A DNA stretch of 64,000 nucleotides. Source: Pinibacter aurantiacus (GTDB lineage: Bacteria; Bacteroidota; Bacteroidia; Chitinophagales; Chitinophagaceae). The position numbers and the translations under genes were made by a program. The first letter of the stretch is position 1; the number at the start of each line of letters is the position of its first letter. Where the stretch lies: positions 248,001 through 312,000 of the forward strand of contig NZ_JAHSPG010000018.1 of assembly GCF_019130065.1 (NCBI RefSeq), given 5' to 3'. The notes beneath the pieces are model-generated. The model worked only from the letters and a program-made list of their open reading frames with translations, had not been told where the DNA came from and searched no databases. Positions 17,469-28,304 of the stretch are shown in pieces.

Positions 17469-19307
17469 TTATGGATACATCTTCTCCATTTCACCATAAT
17501 ATTCCTTCAGCAAAAAGAATGACTTCTTCTTCCTGCCGTTTCTATCAATCAATCCCTTTGTGTTCCAGCCCTGCTGATAAGTTGGATTGTTTCTTCTGGG
17601 CGAGCGGAAGTCGGCGAGTATCCACGGTGAAATGCCGGTAAAGTTGTCTGGCATTCTTTTGAGCATGGCTATTTGTTCTTTGTAATACCAGGCCTGGTAA
17701 TCTTCACTCCACATGGCATTGCCGGTACTTATAAAACCGCCCTGCGCCTCTGCACCTGTTTCGCTGATGAACAATGGTTTGTTGTAAATGGTGGCCCAGT
17801 TGGCAGTTTGGCAACTGTCCGGCGTACCGAGATACCAGCCAAGGTATTCATTAAAGGCAACCATGTCAACATATTTACCCAACGGGTCATCTATCATATT
17901 GAGGTTTTTGCCTTGTGCCTTATACGATACTTCAAGCGCTGCTGAAGCGAGTCGGCTGGGATCGAGGTCCTTTGCTGTTTGCAACAATGTGTGCATGAAG
18001 TTGGTACGCGTTTCAGAAATAGGCGTTTCATTACCTACTGACCAGATGATAATGCTTGCCCTATTCTGATCGCGCATGATCATTTCCGTTAGTTGTTGTT
18101 TTGCCTTTTCAAGTACTTCTTCGTTTCCGAAATTGACGGTCCAGTACACCGGTATTTCAGACCATACCAACATGCCCAGGGAATCCGCCATGCGGGTCAT
18201 GCTTTCATCATGCGGATAATGGGCGAGGCGTACCATATTGCAATTCAGTTCCTTAGCCCAACCGAGTAGCTGCAATGCATCGGCTCTGCTGTATGCTCGT
18301 CGTCCTTGCTGTGGAATTTCTTCATGAATGCTGATGCCGCGCATGAACAGGCGCTTGCCATTCAGTAGCAGCTGATCACCTTTTGCCTCAATGGTGCGAA
18401 AACCTATTTTGTCTTCTATGCGATCATTGCCGGCAGTGAGAATCACGCGATACAGTTTTGGCGTTTTGGGCGACCAGTATTGCAAATTCGCAGCAGTAAA
18501 ATCTATCGAAGCCATGCTGCCGTTCACAGGAAAATTTTGCTTCAGTTTCAATTCAGGAATTTCCACTTGTACCTGGCTCGCATTGTTATTGTCGAGTTTT
18601 ATATTGCCCTGTATTTTGTTGTCGCCCGGCAAAAGTTTTGTAAGCTGTAATGAATAGCCGGTGATAAAGTTTGCAGGTAGCTCTACCAGTTTTACATCTC
18701 GTGTTATGCCGCCATAGTTCCACCAATCAGTATTCAATGTTGGTATTTCCTCTGCGCCTCGCTTATTATCCACTTTTACAACAAGGTAATTGCCCTTTGT
18801 TTTTATTAGAGCGTCTGGTATTTCAAAATTAAATGGCGTAAAGCCGCCGATATGTTGTCCCAGTTTTTTTCCGTTCAGATACACATCGGTTTTGTAGTTT
18901 ACAGCGCCGAAGTAAAGAAAGACCCTGTTAGAAGTCTTGTCCTTTTTGTAATCAAATGTTTTTTTGTACCAAAGAGTGCCTTCGTAATAAAGAAACTTTG
19001 GATCCTGCGAGTTCCAGTCACCCGGCACTTTTAGTGTATTCTTGTCTGAGTATCCATATTCTTTGTGATCGTATTTGTTTTTAGGCACGTCGCTGTTCCA
19101 GAAAGCATCGTTATCATTTTCGCTGCGTTCCTTGAAGCGATAATCATAAAAGCCCGTTTCATAAGGATCGACAATGTATTGCCATTTCCCATTCAGGCTT
19201 ATGGTTTTCCTGCCTTCAATATTGGTGATCAATTCGTTCTTCTGTGCATTTGCAACTAAGATGTGCAGGACCAATGCGGTGACAATAACAACTGTTTTTT
19301 TGAGCAT
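17469..19307 (-). CDS. Secreted glycoside hydrolase family 2, beta-glucuronidase-like
   Basis: 612 residues with a signal peptide (~1-22, VANAQK). The sugar-binding beta domain (~35-205, including YEGTLWYKKTFDY), Ig-like domain (~210-305) and TIM barrel (~310-605) are in GH2 order. Acid/base is Glu427 in IWSVGNETP; the nucleophile is Glu516 in FISETGA. An N-x-K motif (Asn582-Thr-Lys584) near the C-terminus matches the carboxylate-recognising motif of beta-glucuronidases, so a uronic-acid substrate is likely. It is the last gene of the minus-strand PUL after the GH16 gene. Confidence 0.88.
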   Translation of the reverse strand: MLKKTVVIVTALVLHILVANAQKNELITNIEGRKTISLNGKWQYIVDPYETGFYDYRFKERSENDNDAFWNSDVPKNKYDHKEYGYSDKNTLKVPGDWNSQDPKFLYYEGTLWYKKTFDYKKDKTSNRVFLYFGAVNYKTDVYLNGKKLGQHIGGFTPFNFEIPDALIKTKGNYLVVKVDNKRGAEEIPTLNTDWWNYGGITRDVKLVELPANFITGYSLQLTKLLPGDNKIQGNIKLDNNNASQVQVEIPELKLKQNFPVNGSMASIDFTAANLQYWSPKTPKLYRVILTAGNDRIEDKIGFRTIEAKGDQLLLNGKRLFMRGISIHEEIPQQGRRAYSRADALQLLGWAKELNCNMVRLAHYPHDESMTRMADSLGMLVWSEIPVYWTVNFGNEEVLEKAKQQLTEMIMRDQNRASIIIWSVGNETPISETRTNFMHTLLQTAKDLDPSRLASAALEVSYKAQGKNLNMIDDPLGKYVDMVAFNEYLGWYLGTPDSCQTANWATIYNKPLFISETGAEAQGGFISTGNAMWSEDYQAWYYKEQIAMLKRMPDNFTGISPWILADFRSPRRNNPTYQQGWNTKGLIDRNGRKKKSFFLLKEYYGEMEKMYP

Positions 19308-19461
19308 ACGAATTATGGCTTTTGTATAAAAAAATCAGGAGAGCCAATTCATCCCTGGTGAACGGGATTGGAGATCAGCCCTCCTTCATTTTGGTTTTTA
19401 TAGATAATTTTTTATGAAGTTTCTTCCTACCTGTTAGTGATCATTATCCAAATGAATAAAA

Positions 19462-22400
19462 TTATTGTTTCATGAATTTGAAATTGCGAACACCATCGCT
19501 GCTTCGTATGCTAAGGATGTATAACCCGCTTTGCCAGCCTGCAAGGTTTATAACGGCAGAGTGTTGATCGGGCCTTGTTTTCTGATTGTACACCTCCCGT
19601 CCATTTATATCATAAATAACCAGGCTGCCGGCCGCTTCTGGCCACTGCACAGACAATACGTCTTTTGCTGGATTAGGATATGCCTTAAATGCAGCTGCAT
19701 TATCATTTGCAATAAAAGAGCTGATAGTTGCCGGTAAAACTGCTGTACCGCTCAGGTTGCCACTTACGGACACATTGCTGAATCGTGCAGTGGTAAGCAC
19801 TCCATCATTATGTGACGTAACACCCATGCCTATGTATACCTGGCTGGTCATAGCGACTGTTTTGGTACTGATCAATGTCCAGCTAGCACCATCATCTGAA
19901 CGATAGGAGCTAAACGCGTCGCCTGTTCTCACGAGCTTCAACCATTTTGGTGGAGCACCTGACGTGTTCACAGATGTTGTTGTACCGCCCGTAGCGGAGC
20001 GATAGGAGATAGCCGTTCCGCTTACCGCTTTCACCAATGTATTCACTTCCTTAGCGCCTGCATCAAGGGTTTCGCGTATCATGACACATGCCTTCGCAGA
20101 AGCATTTGTATTGCCCAGTGTATCTACTTTTGCAATGATCTGTCCATCGCCCGTTAAAGTGCGGTACACAAAATGAAACTCATCGGCTGCGTTCCATATA
20201 TCCGCGCCGGAAGCTTTTACGGTAAATACATTATTGCTGTAAGTAGCAGAACCCTCGGCCGCCACAGCGCCTATATCCTGGTGCTGCCACGGAGAAGGTA
20301 AATCAGTTGTTGGCGGTGTTGTTACGGTAGTGTCTGCAGATGTGCTACCATTCAATGCTCTTAGGTTATCGATGTAATACACATCGCCGTTGGCCGTATT
20401 GGCCGCGAAGAGAAAATCAATACGATCCACTTCATTATCATAGGTTGATGGATCAGGAATGCTTTCAAGATAAAAGTAGACCGTGTGCCATGCATTGGTT
20501 TGTGTCACTTTACCCTGGAAATTGCTGTGCCTGCCTGTGGGGTAATTAGATGGAGTCGACTTTGCACTGCTTTCCAATTGCCATGAAAGTATGGTGCCAA
20601 CTGGTGCAGAAGTGTATACATCCATTGCAAACATTCTTGCGCTTTGCTTGAACTGTTCCCCGTCTTTGATGGATGTGGAACTGAATAGTAGTACATCATA
20701 GGGTACGGCAGTGTTTCTTGTGTACTTCGCTGCTTTTGCAGAGCTGTTCACAGTGTTAGGGGCCGGATTGGTTATGTTTGGTACATAGGCACCATCAGAT
20801 TGCATATAGGTAAAGAGATGTGTGGAATCATAGTTTTCATAAGTAGCACTACTTGCGTAAGTAACTTTTTTGCCAATGCGGATATTGTCGATATAATAAG
20901 TCTGCGCCACGGGCTTGTTGGGGCTAAACAAAATCACCAGCTGGTCGATCGCGAGGTTGGATGCACCATTGGGAGCAGATGAATAAAAGAACGTGAGCGT
21001 TTCCCATTGATTTTGTTTTGTGGTGACGGACTGGTAAACACTGTTGCGGCCACTGGGATAAGCAAGCTGCGCCAATGCATTGTTTTGCAGATTCACACTT
21101 ACAGGTGTTCCCGCGGGCGCACTGGTATATATGTCCATTTGCAATTGGTACACCTGGTTCTTAAATGGAGATGCGCTTACAATGGTATTGTTGGTGTTAA
21201 AGAATAACACATCATAAGCAGTGGTGTCTTTACGAATGTAGCGGGCCACTTTGGCGGAAGTGTTATTGCCGCCGATTGCGGGATTGGTTACCTGTGCGGT
21301 ATAGGCACCACTTGTAAATGTCGGATCGAATGCTACTTTGCTCACACCGTCATAATTCTCCAAAGTATCGGATGCGATGACCGTCCATTTTGCCGAAGGC
21401 TGTTGAATGGTTCTTACGTTGTCAAAATAGTAAACGTTTCCTGTGTATTTCCCCGGCTCAGGAAGCAGGCATATCTTATCTATCGAAAAAATATCAACGC
21501 CTGAATTGGCAATGGTTTGTGTGTAGTTGAACTCCAGCGTTTCCCAACTGTTCTGCCTCGTTGTATATGCAACGTACTTGCTGTGCCTGCCTGATGGAAA
21601 CGCGTTAACAGAACTAAGGCTCGTATTTTCCAATTGTATGTCCACCTCACTGCCAATGGGAGCTGTGGTATAAACGTCTATCAGCAATTTCTTTTTTCCC
21701 TGCACATAATCCATTGCATTGGTTACAGACATATTGCCGAAGTAAATATTATCGTACTGGCTGGCTGCATTGCGTGTATATTTTCCTACAAGGGTAGAAG
21801 TGTTGACGCGCCCTGGCAGGGGATTGGCAACTGCCTGTTGCAATGTGCCTGTGAGCGGGCCATACGTAGCAATGCGGGTTGTTTCAAAATCATCAAACAA
21901 CTTGTCGGCCACCAATGGTTTTTTCATGATCACTTTGCGTGAAAATGTTTTTTGCGAGCAACCTGGGGTGGTTACATTCACGGTAACATTGCCTTCCGTA
22001 CTGCCCCAGTTAACGGTAATTACATTTGTACCCTGGCCCGCAATAATGCTTGCACCGGAAGGTACGGTCCAGTTGTAAGTGGCGCCTGTTATGGAATCTA
22101 TGCGATAGTCCTGGTAGGTTTCGTTTGGATATACTGCGTTTTTACCATACACTGCATAGTTGTAAATGCCTTTGTACACTCTTACATAATCCACTTTCAT
22201 AGAGGTAGGATAGTCGGCTGGCGTAGGTGCGATCTTTCCTGTGTATGGCGTGTTGGGGCCACCAACAGCGACATTCAGAATGATATACATTTTACTGGCA
22301 TCAAACGGCCATGCGCCGCCTACGGTAGTTTCCGGTGTTTGTGAAACATAGAGATTGTTATCTACGTACCAATCTATTTTATACGGACTCCATTCTACTG

Positions 22401-23058
22401 CATACACATGGTAGTCTGCCGATAGATCAATACCCGATAAGAACTTGCTGCCGGATTGTTGGTGCACTCCTGCGGGGTAAGCGTAGTGTATGGTGCCGTT
22501 TACGTCTGTGGGATTTTTATGCTTGGCTTCCATAATGTCGATCTCGCCGGTATTGGGCCATCCGCCACCATCCGGCAGCATCCAGAAACCGGGCCACGCG
22601 CCACCTGCTGAGGATAGTTTAATGCGTGCTTCTATCCGGCCAAACAAAAACGTCTGCAGGCTGTCTGATCCTGTTAGTTTCGTCATCAACTTTGCCGAAG
22701 TGTATTTGTATGTTTTGTTGTTGACAGGATTCACCACTGTTTCATACTTCGTGTTAAGGCTCAGTGTGGTGTCTGCTACTACTGCGTTCAATGCCCGGTA
22801 TAGTTGTAGTTCAGAGTTGCCAAAGCCACAGCCGCTTCCTTCATTGCAACCATCTCCTTCATATACTTTCCATTGGGTAAGGTTTCCCGGCGTGTTAAAT
22901 TCATCGTGCCAAACCAGTTGCGGCTGGCAAAGTATCTGCGCCGATGCCAGGTTAGGCAAGAGCAAACTTAGTAAAGCAACGGCGAGCAGGTTGGTTAACC
23001 TGCTGCCGAAACTTATTTGGGTATAGGGATTCGCTGAGTGAAAAGAACTATTTTTCAT
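19462..23058 (-). CDS. Multimodular secreted GH16 endo-beta-1,3-glucanase (laminarinase-like) with T9SS sorting domain
   Basis: 1198 residues. Signal peptide ~1-41. GH16 domain ~45-297 with the catalytic GEIDIMEAKH motif (Glu172, Asp174, Glu177). A PKD/Ig-like module (~300-385) follows. Then come three tandem ~170-residue modules, each starting with a (D/E)NYD or DDFE segment and containing TRN, YD and (F/Y)PSGRHS-like blocks, probably carbohydrate-binding beta-sandwiches. A DUF1349/laminin-G-like domain (~925-1105, WLKLVRTGDAFSSYRSDDG) and a type A T9SS sorting domain (AYPNPAKDVLSV to the C-terminus) finish it. Expected to sit on the cell surface or be released and cut beta-1,3(-1,4)-glucan for the SusC/SusD pair upstream. 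Confidence 0.93.
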   Translation of the reverse strand: MKNSSFHSANPYTQISFGSRLTNLLAVALLSLLLPNLASAQILCQPQLVWHDEFNTPGNLTQWKVYEGDGCNEGSGCGFGNSELQLYRALNAVVADTTLSLNTKYETVVNPVNNKTYKYTSAKLMTKLTGSDSLQTFLFGRIEARIKLSSAGGAWPGFWMLPDGGGWPNTGEIDIMEAKHKNPTDVNGTIHYAYPAGVHQQSGSKFLSGIDLSADYHVYAVEWSPYKIDWYVDNNLYVSQTPETTVGGAWPFDASKMYIILNVAVGGPNTPYTGKIAPTPADYPTSMKVDYVRVYKGIYNYAVYGKNAVYPNETYQDYRIDSITGATYNWTVPSGASIIAGQGTNVITVNWGSTEGNVTVNVTTPGCSQKTFSRKVIMKKPLVADKLFDDFETTRIATYGPLTGTLQQAVANPLPGRVNTSTLVGKYTRNAASQYDNIYFGNMSVTNAMDYVQGKKKLLIDVYTTAPIGSEVDIQLENTSLSSVNAFPSGRHSKYVAYTTRQNSWETLEFNYTQTIANSGVDIFSIDKICLLPEPGKYTGNVYYFDNVRTIQQPSAKWTVIASDTLENYDGVSKVAFDPTFTSGAYTAQVTNPAIGGNNTSAKVARYIRKDTTAYDVLFFNTNNTIVSASPFKNQVYQLQMDIYTSAPAGTPVSVNLQNNALAQLAYPSGRNSVYQSVTTKQNQWETLTFFYSSAPNGASNLAIDQLVILFSPNKPVAQTYYIDNIRIGKKVTYASSATYENYDSTHLFTYMQSDGAYVPNITNPAPNTVNSSAKAAKYTRNTAVPYDVLLFSSTSIKDGEQFKQSARMFAMDVYTSAPVGTILSWQLESSAKSTPSNYPTGRHSNFQGKVTQTNAWHTVYFYLESIPDPSTYDNEVDRIDFLFAANTANGDVYYIDNLRALNGSTSADTTVTTPPTTDLPSPWQHQDIGAVAAEGSATYSNNVFTVKASGADIWNAADEFHFVYRTLTGDGQIIAKVDTLGNTNASAKACVMIRETLDAGAKEVNTLVKAVSGTAISYRSATGGTTTSVNTSGAPPKWLKLVRTGDAFSSYRSDDGASWTLISTKTVAMTSQVYIGMGVTSHNDGVLTTARFSNVSVSGNLSGTAVLPATISSFIANDNAAAFKAYPNPAKDVLSVQWPEAAGSLVIYDINGREVYNQKTRPDQHSAVINLAGWQSGLYILSIRSSDGVRNFKFMKQ

Positions 23059-23105
23059 ATAACTATAATCGTTTAATGTGATCGTGATTGAATTCCATTA
23101 TTCGT

Positions 23106-24743
23106 TTAGTATCCGGCATTCTGATCCAGTTTGGCGCCGGTGTTCAGGTCAATCGCTGATTGTGGAATAGGCAGAAGCCCCTTCCTTGTTGTTACTTTAT
23201 CAAGCCCTGTAACAGGTTGTCCGCTTGCAGTATTGTATTTGTTCAGGTAGTCCGTGCAGCGTTGTACCAGCGTGCCTGTTCTTATGAGTGTCATTCTCCT
23301 GTTTTCTTCTGATATCAGTTCTCTTGCACGTTCATCCAAAATAAAATTGAGTGAAATGTCAGCCGCCTGTACCTGGCCATGTGCAGGGTAATCCGGATAG
23401 GCTCTTTGACGCAGTACATTGATGCTAGCCGCAGCATCAGCTGCACGGTTTTGTTTAAACTGCGCTTCTGCCAGCAGCAGGTAAGTTTCACCAAGGCGCA
23501 TCACGGTTATATCATGGTAAGTACCATAGCCATTGATGTCGGCAGGGTTGTAGTTGTTCCACTTGGTTACATATGGATTGATGTGCCAAACGGTATCACC
23601 ATCTGCAATCGTCAGCACCTGCCCGTACTTGGGTTTCGAAGGATCGTTGTAACGCAGTTCGCGTCTGAAATTGTATTTAGAATTGCGGATATCATACTGA
23701 TCATACAAGCCATACATTACCCAGTTGCTGAGCCTGAAACGGCCAATGCCTCTGCCTCCGAGCGAATCTGCAATCACCATGTTGGTAATGCCTGCATAGT
23801 ATGGCACCCACATCCGTCTGTGTTGATCAGTAGAGGCGTTGGATGATGATGAGTTGGCACCACCCGGTGTGTTCAGGTCTTGTTCAATTACCCATAAGGC
23901 TTCTTTGTTGCCCTGGCCATAACGTTGGTTACCCTGAATAAACATATCGTTGTAATAGTCACCCGGCATGGAACCTTTCACACCATATCGTGCTTTGATT
24001 AATGTAAACGCAGGGTTTGCAATAACAGCCTGGCATTGCGCTTCCGAAAGATCAGGTTTGTTCATGCGCAGGTAAACCTCTGCCAGCAGTTGCTGACACA
24101 TTGCTTTGTTGGGCCTGAACTCTTTTCTTGCACTCTTTGGGTCGGCAGGAAGAACAGCAACCGCTTCTGTAAGGTCCTTTACAATTTGTGTGTTTACACT
24201 ATCAACAGATGCTCTTGTGAAATCTGTTTTAGGAGAGGAGATCGGTGTTGTGGTCAATGGCACCGGGCCCCACAGTGTTACGAGGAAATTGTACACATAC
24301 GCTCTGTAAAATTTTGCTTCAGCACCTACATATGCCTTGTTGTTTTCTGATGTACCTGTTACAGCAGGGTTTTGGCTGGCAGCGATAACCGTATTGATAT
24401 TGTTAAGTGTTGTATAGGCCCATCTCCAGTACGTGCCTGCGGCAAAATCAGATGAGCTCATGGTTTCATTGTTCACATAGGGAAACATGGCTGCAGTTGT
24501 TTGGCCGTTGATGACTACATCGGTTCCCAGGAACATCGCACCTAAAAGCCCCTGGTCATCATCGGAAGTGTATTGCGCACGGATGCGGCTGAGGATGCCG
24601 GCCATATTGGCTTCAAAGCCCAAAGAGTCTGAAAGTGTGTTCTGCGGTGCATAAGCAGATTGCATGTTTTCATCCAGGAAAGTTTTTTTACACGAAGCAA
24701 AAACGACCGTGGAAAGTAATATATAGCTGATTAATTTTTTCAT
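23106..24743 (-). CDS. SusD/RagB-type glycan-binding lipoprotein
   Basis: 545 residues with a lipoprotein signal peptide (MKKLISYILLSTVVFASCKK). The SusD core is clear (AKFYRAYVYNFLVTLWGPVP; LLAEAQFKQNRAADAAASIN; LDERARELISEENRRMTLIR). It lies 18 bases after its susC partner and before the GH16 gene, so it should bind the beta-glucan product at the surface. Confidence 0.95.
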   Translation of the reverse strand: MKKLISYILLSTVVFASCKKTFLDENMQSAYAPQNTLSDSLGFEANMAGILSRIRAQYTSDDDQGLLGAMFLGTDVVINGQTTAAMFPYVNNETMSSSDFAAGTYWRWAYTTLNNINTVIAASQNPAVTGTSENNKAYVGAEAKFYRAYVYNFLVTLWGPVPLTTTPISSPKTDFTRASVDSVNTQIVKDLTEAVAVLPADPKSARKEFRPNKAMCQQLLAEVYLRMNKPDLSEAQCQAVIANPAFTLIKARYGVKGSMPGDYYNDMFIQGNQRYGQGNKEALWVIEQDLNTPGGANSSSSNASTDQHRRMWVPYYAGITNMVIADSLGGRGIGRFRLSNWVMYGLYDQYDIRNSKYNFRRELRYNDPSKPKYGQVLTIADGDTVWHINPYVTKWNNYNPADINGYGTYHDITVMRLGETYLLLAEAQFKQNRAADAAASINVLRQRAYPDYPAHGQVQAADISLNFILDERARELISEENRRMTLIRTGTLVQRCTDYLNKYNTASGQPVTGLDKVTTRKGLLPIPQSAIDLNTGAKLDQNAGY

Positions 24744-24761
24744 CGCAAGTGGAATTTTGAG

Positions 24762-27700
24762 TTATTTAAATGAAAGATTGATGCCCAGTACATAGCTGGC
24801 AACCTGTGGGAAATTGTTGTAGTTGGTACCGGCAGGAAGCGATTGGAAATTAGCTTCCGGATCCCAGCCCAGCCATGGCGTCCATGTGTGCAGGTTTCTT
24901 CCGGCAACGTATACAGAGAAATTGCTCAGCCCCATTTTTTCTACCACTTTTTGTGAAACGGTGTAGCTCAGCGTTACATCTTTCAATCTTGTAAAACTGC
25001 AGTTGGATGGATAAGCATACGAGTAAGTAGCATTGGTGTAAGCCAGTGAAGGACGCGTATTGCTTTTGTTATCTGCCGTCCAGTAACCAACATCCGCAGG
25101 CAGGTTGATATTACCGGATTGATCAGCATTATCATAAATCTGGTTATTTTTCATAGCACCCTGGAATGTTTGGATGAATATGCGCAGGCTTATATTCTTG
25201 TACGTGAATGTGTTGGTTAAACCACCTGTCCAATCAGGATTTTTGTAACCGATAATTTTTCTATCGTTTGCGTTGATAACATGGTTGCCGTCCACATCTT
25301 CAAATTTCAGATACCCGGGTTTTGCCGCGGGGTCTACAGTGGAATGGTCTTCGCCTACCTGCCAAACACCTTGCATGTTATAGGTGTAAATAGCGCCCAG
25401 TGATTTTCCAATGAACCATCCGTTTACAGGATCATCTTTGCCATCACCATATAGTTGTGTCAGCTTGTTTTTATAGGTAGAAAAAACAGCCGTTGTCTGC
25501 CATGTGAAATTGCCCGTTCTGATGTTCACCGTATTCAGCGTTATATCAATTCCTTTGTTTTCCAGCTTGCCAATATTGGCGAGCACAGAACTATAACCTG
25601 TCATGATCGGTATTTGCCTGCTTAGCAAAAGGTCCTTTGTTTTTGTTTGATAATACTCTATACTGCCGCTGATCCTGTTGCTCAGTATAGAAAAGTCAAG
25701 GCCCAAATTCGCAGCAGTCGTGCTTTCCCATTTCAAACCGGAGTTGCCAAGGTTGTTGGCGATGAGGCCCGTTGCAGTTTGGTTGTTGTACACATATTGT
25801 GTTACGATCTGCGAGGTTTGTGTTTTGTATGGATCGATAGCAGAGTTACCGGTGGTGCCATATGATACTCTCAGTTTTAATGAATTGATCAAAGCAACGT
25901 TTCTCATAAAGCCTTCATTGCTGATGTTCCAGCCGATGGCTGCAGAAGGGAACGTGCCATACTTATCTGTCATTGCACCAAAAGCCGAATAGCCATCTCT
26001 TCTTACAGTAGCCGTTAATAAATAGCGGCCGTCGTAGCTATAATTCAATCTGCCCATTTGCGAAATCAAAGTATATTTTGAAGAGTTGGTTCCTGTAACC
26101 TGTGAAGTAGAAGCCGCGTTGGTATTGTTATAACCAAGACCATCATTAATAAAACCTGTGGCATTGATGGTAGAACTGAATGAACTATTTTTCTGCGCAC
26201 TGTACAATCCGGTAATATCGAAGTGGTGCTTTTTAATATCCTTTGTATAAGAGAGTATATTTTCAATGATCCAGCTTGTTGTTTCCGCTGCATACACATA
26301 CGCAGCTCCATTGTTGTTGTTGGCGTTACGACCTGTGTAAGTGTCTATTCTACTGGGCAGATAAGAGTAGTTGCCGTTTAGCCTGTACTTCAATCCTTTT
26401 ACAAATTTTGGTGCTACTTCCACATAACCTGTTCCTGAAAGATTATTGCTTCGGTTAAGCGAAGGCTTGTTCAAACCCAGCAGGGGATTGGTGTACAGCG
26501 TGTTGCCATACATAGGAAAAATGGCATAGCTACCATCCGCATTGTATAACTGGCCATACGGACTCATTTGTCCGGCAAGCGTTAAGTCTACGTGGCCGCC
26601 GTCGTTGTTGTTATTGGTGTAAAAAAGAGAAGTTCCCACGCTCAGCCAGTCTGTGAGGTTTGCATTCAGGTTGGAGCGGAAACTTACACGGGTATATTGA
26701 TAGCCTTTCAGCAAGCCAAGGTCTTTCGTGTACTCGCCATTTACAAAGTATTTCACGTCTTTCGTGCCACCGGAAAAACTAAGGTTGTGCGATTGGATAT
26801 AACCCTGGCGCGAAATTTCTTTTAACCAATCTGTGGTAATGCCTGCTCTTTTATTAGGCACTTCTACAGTGTTCAATACAGAGTCGCTGGTGATAAAGCT
26901 ATTGGTGTTGCCCGTTTGCTGCTGCCATGTAATGTTTTTAAGCTTGTAGGCTTCCGCATCCATAGGCTTCATTTGATGTGCCATATTTTCCAGGCCTGCA
27001 AAACCGCTATAACTGATGGTAGGCTTTCCCGTAGCGCCACGTTTCGTAGTGATCAGGATAACACCACTCGAGCCACGTGTTCCATAAATGGCAGTGGCAG
27101 ATGCATCTTTTAATACTTCGATGGACTCAATCGTATTCGGGCTGATGTCGTTGGTAGTGCCTGCAAATGGAACACCATCCAGTACGATGAGCGGCGTGGT
27201 GCTCGCAGTGATGGAGTTGAGCCCACGTACCTGTTGACCGGCGGACTGGCCCGGTGCAGCAGAAGAGGTGGTGAGTGTCCAGCCAGCGACTGCGCCTTCT
27301 ACGGCTTGCAGTACGTTGGTTACAGGAATCTTTGCCAGCCTGTCTTTCGGAACACTGGTCACAGAACCCGTAATGTCAGACTTCTTTTGTGTGCCATAAC
27401 CAATCACCACGATCTGGTCAAGCTCCGCCTTGCTGGACACCAGCTGGATGGGAGTGCTGGCCGATATAGAACTTACTTTCACCTCCTGCGTGGCATACCC
27501 GATATGTGAAATAACAAGAGAACTTTTGGAAGATGCGTTGATGGAAAACCTGCCGTCCGCACCTGTATTGGTTCCATGACCGGTACCTTTTACAAAAACG
27601 GTAGCATCTGGTATGGGCTCGCCGGTAGCAGACACTACGTGGCCTTTCACATTAATGCTGTCCGCGGTTTGCGCAGCTATTTTGTTTGCCCCGAAAAAAA

Positions 27701-27794
27701 ATAAACCCAGTGCCAGTAGCAATGGTAGTAATCGTTTTAAGAGAAGCGAATGTTGGAGATTCGTTTTTTCAGAATGCATCATACAGCAATACAT
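24762..27794 (-). CDS. SusC/RagA TonB-dependent transporter
   Basis: 1010 residues from the ATG at 27794. ATGs at 27782 and 27779 are equally possible and do not affect the mature protein. Signal peptide to ~42 (ANKIAAQ). A CarboxypepD_reg-like domain (~50-125, VKGHVVSATGEPIPDATVFV) is followed by the plug (~130-250, VVIGYGTQKKSDITGSV; SATAIYGTRGSSGVILITTK) and the barrel. There is no STN domain, so signalling goes through the separate propeller regulator encoded divergently upstream. Confidence 0.95.
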   Translation of the reverse strand: MYCCMMHSEKTNLQHSLLLKRLLPLLLALGLFFFGANKIAAQTADSINVKGHVVSATGEPIPDATVFVKGTGHGTNTGADGRFSINASSKSSLVISHIGYATQEVKVSSISASTPIQLVSSKAELDQIVVIGYGTQKKSDITGSVTSVPKDRLAKIPVTNVLQAVEGAVAGWTLTTSSAAPGQSAGQQVRGLNSITASTTPLIVLDGVPFAGTTNDISPNTIESIEVLKDASATAIYGTRGSSGVILITTKRGATGKPTISYSGFAGLENMAHQMKPMDAEAYKLKNITWQQQTGNTNSFITSDSVLNTVEVPNKRAGITTDWLKEISRQGYIQSHNLSFSGGTKDVKYFVNGEYTKDLGLLKGYQYTRVSFRSNLNANLTDWLSVGTSLFYTNNNNDGGHVDLTLAGQMSPYGQLYNADGSYAIFPMYGNTLYTNPLLGLNKPSLNRSNNLSGTGYVEVAPKFVKGLKYRLNGNYSYLPSRIDTYTGRNANNNNGAAYVYAAETTSWIIENILSYTKDIKKHHFDITGLYSAQKNSSFSSTINATGFINDGLGYNNTNAASTSQVTGTNSSKYTLISQMGRLNYSYDGRYLLTATVRRDGYSAFGAMTDKYGTFPSAAIGWNISNEGFMRNVALINSLKLRVSYGTTGNSAIDPYKTQTSQIVTQYVYNNQTATGLIANNLGNSGLKWESTTAANLGLDFSILSNRISGSIEYYQTKTKDLLLSRQIPIMTGYSSVLANIGKLENKGIDITLNTVNIRTGNFTWQTTAVFSTYKNKLTQLYGDGKDDPVNGWFIGKSLGAIYTYNMQGVWQVGEDHSTVDPAAKPGYLKFEDVDGNHVINANDRKIIGYKNPDWTGGLTNTFTYKNISLRIFIQTFQGAMKNNQIYDNADQSGNINLPADVGYWTADNKSNTRPSLAYTNATYSYAYPSNCSFTRLKDVTLSYTVSQKVVEKMGLSNFSVYVAGRNLHTWTPWLGWDPEANFQSLPAGTNYNNFPQVASYVLGINLSFK

Positions 27795-28304
27795 AAAGTT
27801 GAGTTTTGATTAATGAGTTAACAGTTGTTGTTTTTTTTCCTGATAGGTGGATTTTGTTTACGTGATCATCTTGGTTTAAATGTTGGTTGTTTTATGGTGA
27901 AAAAATGCAAGGCGCTAAAAGCTGCCGCAAGCGAGTGAAGGCGTTTTATTTAAATTCTTTTTTTATTGAAGAAGATCGGGACGGCTCGGTGGAGAGATGT
28001 TTTCCATTTACCGGTAACGGATGTCCGCTTTGCGGACCAGTAGATTTGAAAAGAAACAGACTCTTCTTACCGGGAAGACTTGTTTTTTTCCGCGTGTTAA
28101 AAAAGAACATTCGAAAATGAAGCAGGTAATTTTTCATGTTGCAGCAATTAAAATCTTGGCATATTTTGGCGGTATAAACTTAGCTGTAAGCGGTTCTTTT
28201 GCCACATCTTATGCTACACTTTTACCTCATCATAAATAACCAACTTATTGATTGTCAATATATTTGAATACATTTATACTACATCATCCCTAAAACGACC
28301 TTGC
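27795..28304. promoter_or_regulatory. Divergent control region of the beta-glucan PUL
   Basis: 510 bp between susC (minus) and the regulator (plus). It contains a perfect ten-bp palindrome TTACCGGTAA (28008-28017), a hairpin GTCCGC-TTT-GCGGAC (28023-28037), and a -7-like TATATTTG at 28259-28266, 39 bases before the regulator ATG. The palindromes are candidate sites for the HTH of the adjacent regulator. No gene is convincing here; short frames lack recognisable domains. Confidence 0.55.

Noticed and set aside
27887-28239. Overlapping 60-77 codon frames in the PUL control region as genes
   Set aside because: They cross the palindromes, overlap each other on both strands and show no domain.
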